From JBQKLI01 sp012798975 (GTDB lineage Bacteria; Bacillota; Clostridia; Tissierellales; Peptoniphilaceae): a stretch of DNA of 5,825 bases. Positions 5,044-5,825 of the stretch are shown here, piece after piece (position 1 is the stretch's first letter; every line of letters starts with the position of its first letter). The stretch covers positions 1 through 5,825 of the forward strand of contig NZ_JBQKLI010000035.1 of the NCBI RefSeq assembly GCF_052116305.1. The letters run 5' to 3'. The notes under the pieces are model-generated. The model had not been told where the DNA came from and ran no database searches. It worked only from the letters and a program-made list of their open reading frames with translations. A program made the translations under genes and the position numbers.

Positions 5044-5715
5044 CGTAGAAACCTTCACTATCTAATAAAATTAGTAGGTAGTGTCTTCCCTTTGGTGTTA
5101 TAAATGTTTGTATTCCTACAAGTGTACCTAGTGGATCAACCCATTCCTTTACTTCAAAATATCCTTTGTTCTTATCTGCATATGGTAAGAGTTTCTTTTT
5201 CTTATCCCTATAAATTAATCCTTTATCCATTAAAAAACTTATAAACTGATTTTGTGGTATTCCTAACTCCTTGGCAGTATTTCTAAAGTTTGTAAGTAGG
5301 TTATAATCTACTAATTTGTCATAATAGTCTGCCTTTGGTCTTAATTCTTCAATCTCTTCTTCTCTTTCGGCAATAATTCTATTAGCTACAAGAATTGCAT
5401 CTGCAAGTAACTCTTCGTTAGTTTTCTTTTCTTGCCCTACTATATATCCTCCGTTTTTTCTAATACTTGGTAAGACTTCTCTCGTTACCCAAGCTTTGAA
5501 TATTTTTGCTTGTGGTAGTTTTGATGAGAGGATAAGTGAATACAATCCTGATTCATTAATAATTGAAATATTCTGTATTCCTCCAAGGGTGTTCCATTTC
5601 GTTACACCCTTATCTTCTTCATCTACATGGTCATAAACAGCTTTTCTTGGATTAACATATCCTAACATAGTTGCTACTTCATTAGCTATAAAGAAAAACT
5701 CACCGTCTTTTTCTA
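5036..5715 (-). CDS. Bro-N/KilAC antirepressor-like protein, 5' end removed by IS256
   Basis: The frame is open well upstream of the first ATG (5668). Codons from 5713 read EKDGEFFFIANEVATMLGYV, which is the start of a Bro-N domain, so the true start has been cut off by the IS256 terminus at 5716. The Bro-N part continues through NPRKAVYDHV, SGLYSLILSSKLPQA and WVTREVLPSIRKNGGY. A charged helix (about AEREEEIEELRPKADYYDKL) leads to a KilAC-type C-terminal domain (NFRNTAKELGIPQNQFISFL, LIYRDKKKKLLPYADKN, KGYFEVKEW, FITPKGRHYLL). Such proteins are phage antirepressors or DNA-binding regulators, and they also occur in clostridial ICEs near the coupling-protein gene. Probably only some 10-20 N-terminal residues are missing. 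Translation from the internal ATG at 5668 would lack the beginning of Bro-N and has no clear ribosome binding site. The 8-base overlap with virD4 indicates a shared transcript. Confidence 0.85.
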
Positions 5716-5742
5716 GATAAAGTCCATATAATTGTGTAAAAG
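5716..5742. repeat. IS256 left terminal inverted repeat
   Basis: The outermost bases, GATAAAGTCC followed by ATATAATTGTGTAAAAG, correspond to the left terminal repeat of IS256, where the transposase binds and cuts. The right repeat is outside the window, so the inner limit is approximate. Confidence 0.75.
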
Positions 5743-5748
5743 ATAAAA

Positions 5749-5821
5749 GGCCATGTAACAGTCCTTTTACGGTACAATGTTTTTAACCACAAAAACATAC
5801 CTAGGAGGACTTTACATGACC
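5749..5821 (+). promoter_or_regulatory. IS256 transposase leader: -10 box inside a fold-back that masks the start codon
   Basis: Bases 5749-5765 (GGCCATGTAACAGTCCT) can pair with 5806-5821, forming about 15 pairs with one mismatch (5751/5819) and one bulge (5759). The right arm contains part of the AGGAGG (5803-5808) and the transposase ATG (5816-5818). A TACAAT -10 box lies in the loop at 5773-5778, so transcripts from the IS promoter would start after the left arm and stay unfolded. Transcripts entering from outside would carry both arms. No good -35 box is evident at 17 bases from the TACAAT. Confidence 0.5.
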
Positions 5822-5825
5822 CAAG
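5816..5825 (+). CDS. IS256 transposase, first codons only
   Basis: Ten bases of coding sequence (ATG ACC CAA G, giving M-T-Q) are present before the window ends. They follow AGGAGG at 5803-5808 with 7 bases of spacing. IS256 transposase, a DDE enzyme of about 390 residues, begins MTQ. Identification rests on these codons together with the preceding leader and terminal repeat. Whether the rest is intact cannot be seen. Confidence 0.85.

Larger units (their letters stand above)
5716..5825 (+). mobile_element. Left end of IS256
   Basis: From GATAAAGTCC at 5716 the sequence matches, from memory, the left end of the staphylococcal/enterococcal element IS256, with a few substitutions. It includes the terminal repeat, the TACAAT box, a strong AGGAGG and an ATG followed by ACCCAAG, the first codons of its transposase. 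The element continues to the right of the window. It interrupts the antirepressor-like gene; the eight bases before it (5708-5715, TTTTTCTA) would be one copy of the target duplication. IS256 can supply outward promoter activity and drive rearrangements. Confidence 0.9.

Noticed and set aside
5043..5058. GTG at 5058 as the virD4 start
   Set aside because: No ribosome binding site precedes it, while the ATG at 5043 has GAAGG 8 bases upstream.
1..5825. Composite transposon formed by the two flanking insertion sequences
   Set aside because: The left element is IS3-family and the right one IS256; unrelated ends do not cooperate in transposition.

Overview
The window is AT-rich, low-GC DNA with strong AGGAGG-type ribosome binding sites. 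Its gene content is typical of a conjugative element (ICE/CTn) of a Gram-positive bacterium of the Bacillota: clostridia, Gram-positive anaerobic cocci or streptococcal/enterococcal relatives. The species cannot be fixed from the sequence. All ICE genes lie on the minus strand, so the element reads from right to left. The only plus-strand genes are fragments of two insertion sequences, one at each edge.

From right to left: the left end of an IS256 copy (5716-5825) interrupts a Bro-N/KilAC antirepressor-like gene (5036-5715). Its stop codon overlaps the start of a VirD4/TraG-type coupling protein gene (3247-5043). Next comes an XRE-family regulator (2694-3164) with its own promoter, which coincides with an inverted repeat. 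It is followed by half of a terminator fused to a decayed copy of the virD4 3' third (2222-2656). After that comes an inducible-looking cassette: promoter, 9-codon leader peptide, two mutually exclusive hairpins, and a 531-residue ABC-F protein of the antibiotic-resistance (ribosome protection) type (467-2062), closed by a terminator (415-453). A second, 8-codon leader-like ORF (365-391) and a second terminator (310-341) precede an ssb-like gene. That gene is cut after about 55 codons by the right end of an IS3-family element (1-111).

Read together, this is the coupling-protein region of an ICE in which the slot between virD4 and ssb has collected cargo: a regulator and a putative ribosome-protection gene. 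The partial virD4 copy and the partial terminator copy suggest that two related elements with different cargo in the same slot were joined by recombination. Insertions in both the antirepressor-like and the ssb-like genes suggest that the element is decaying, although the coupling protein and ABC-F genes are intact. The most noteworthy regulatory signal is the leader peptide plus alternative hairpins in front of the ABC-F gene, which look like translational attenuation. I see no CRISPR array, tRNA, rRNA or clearly new system.
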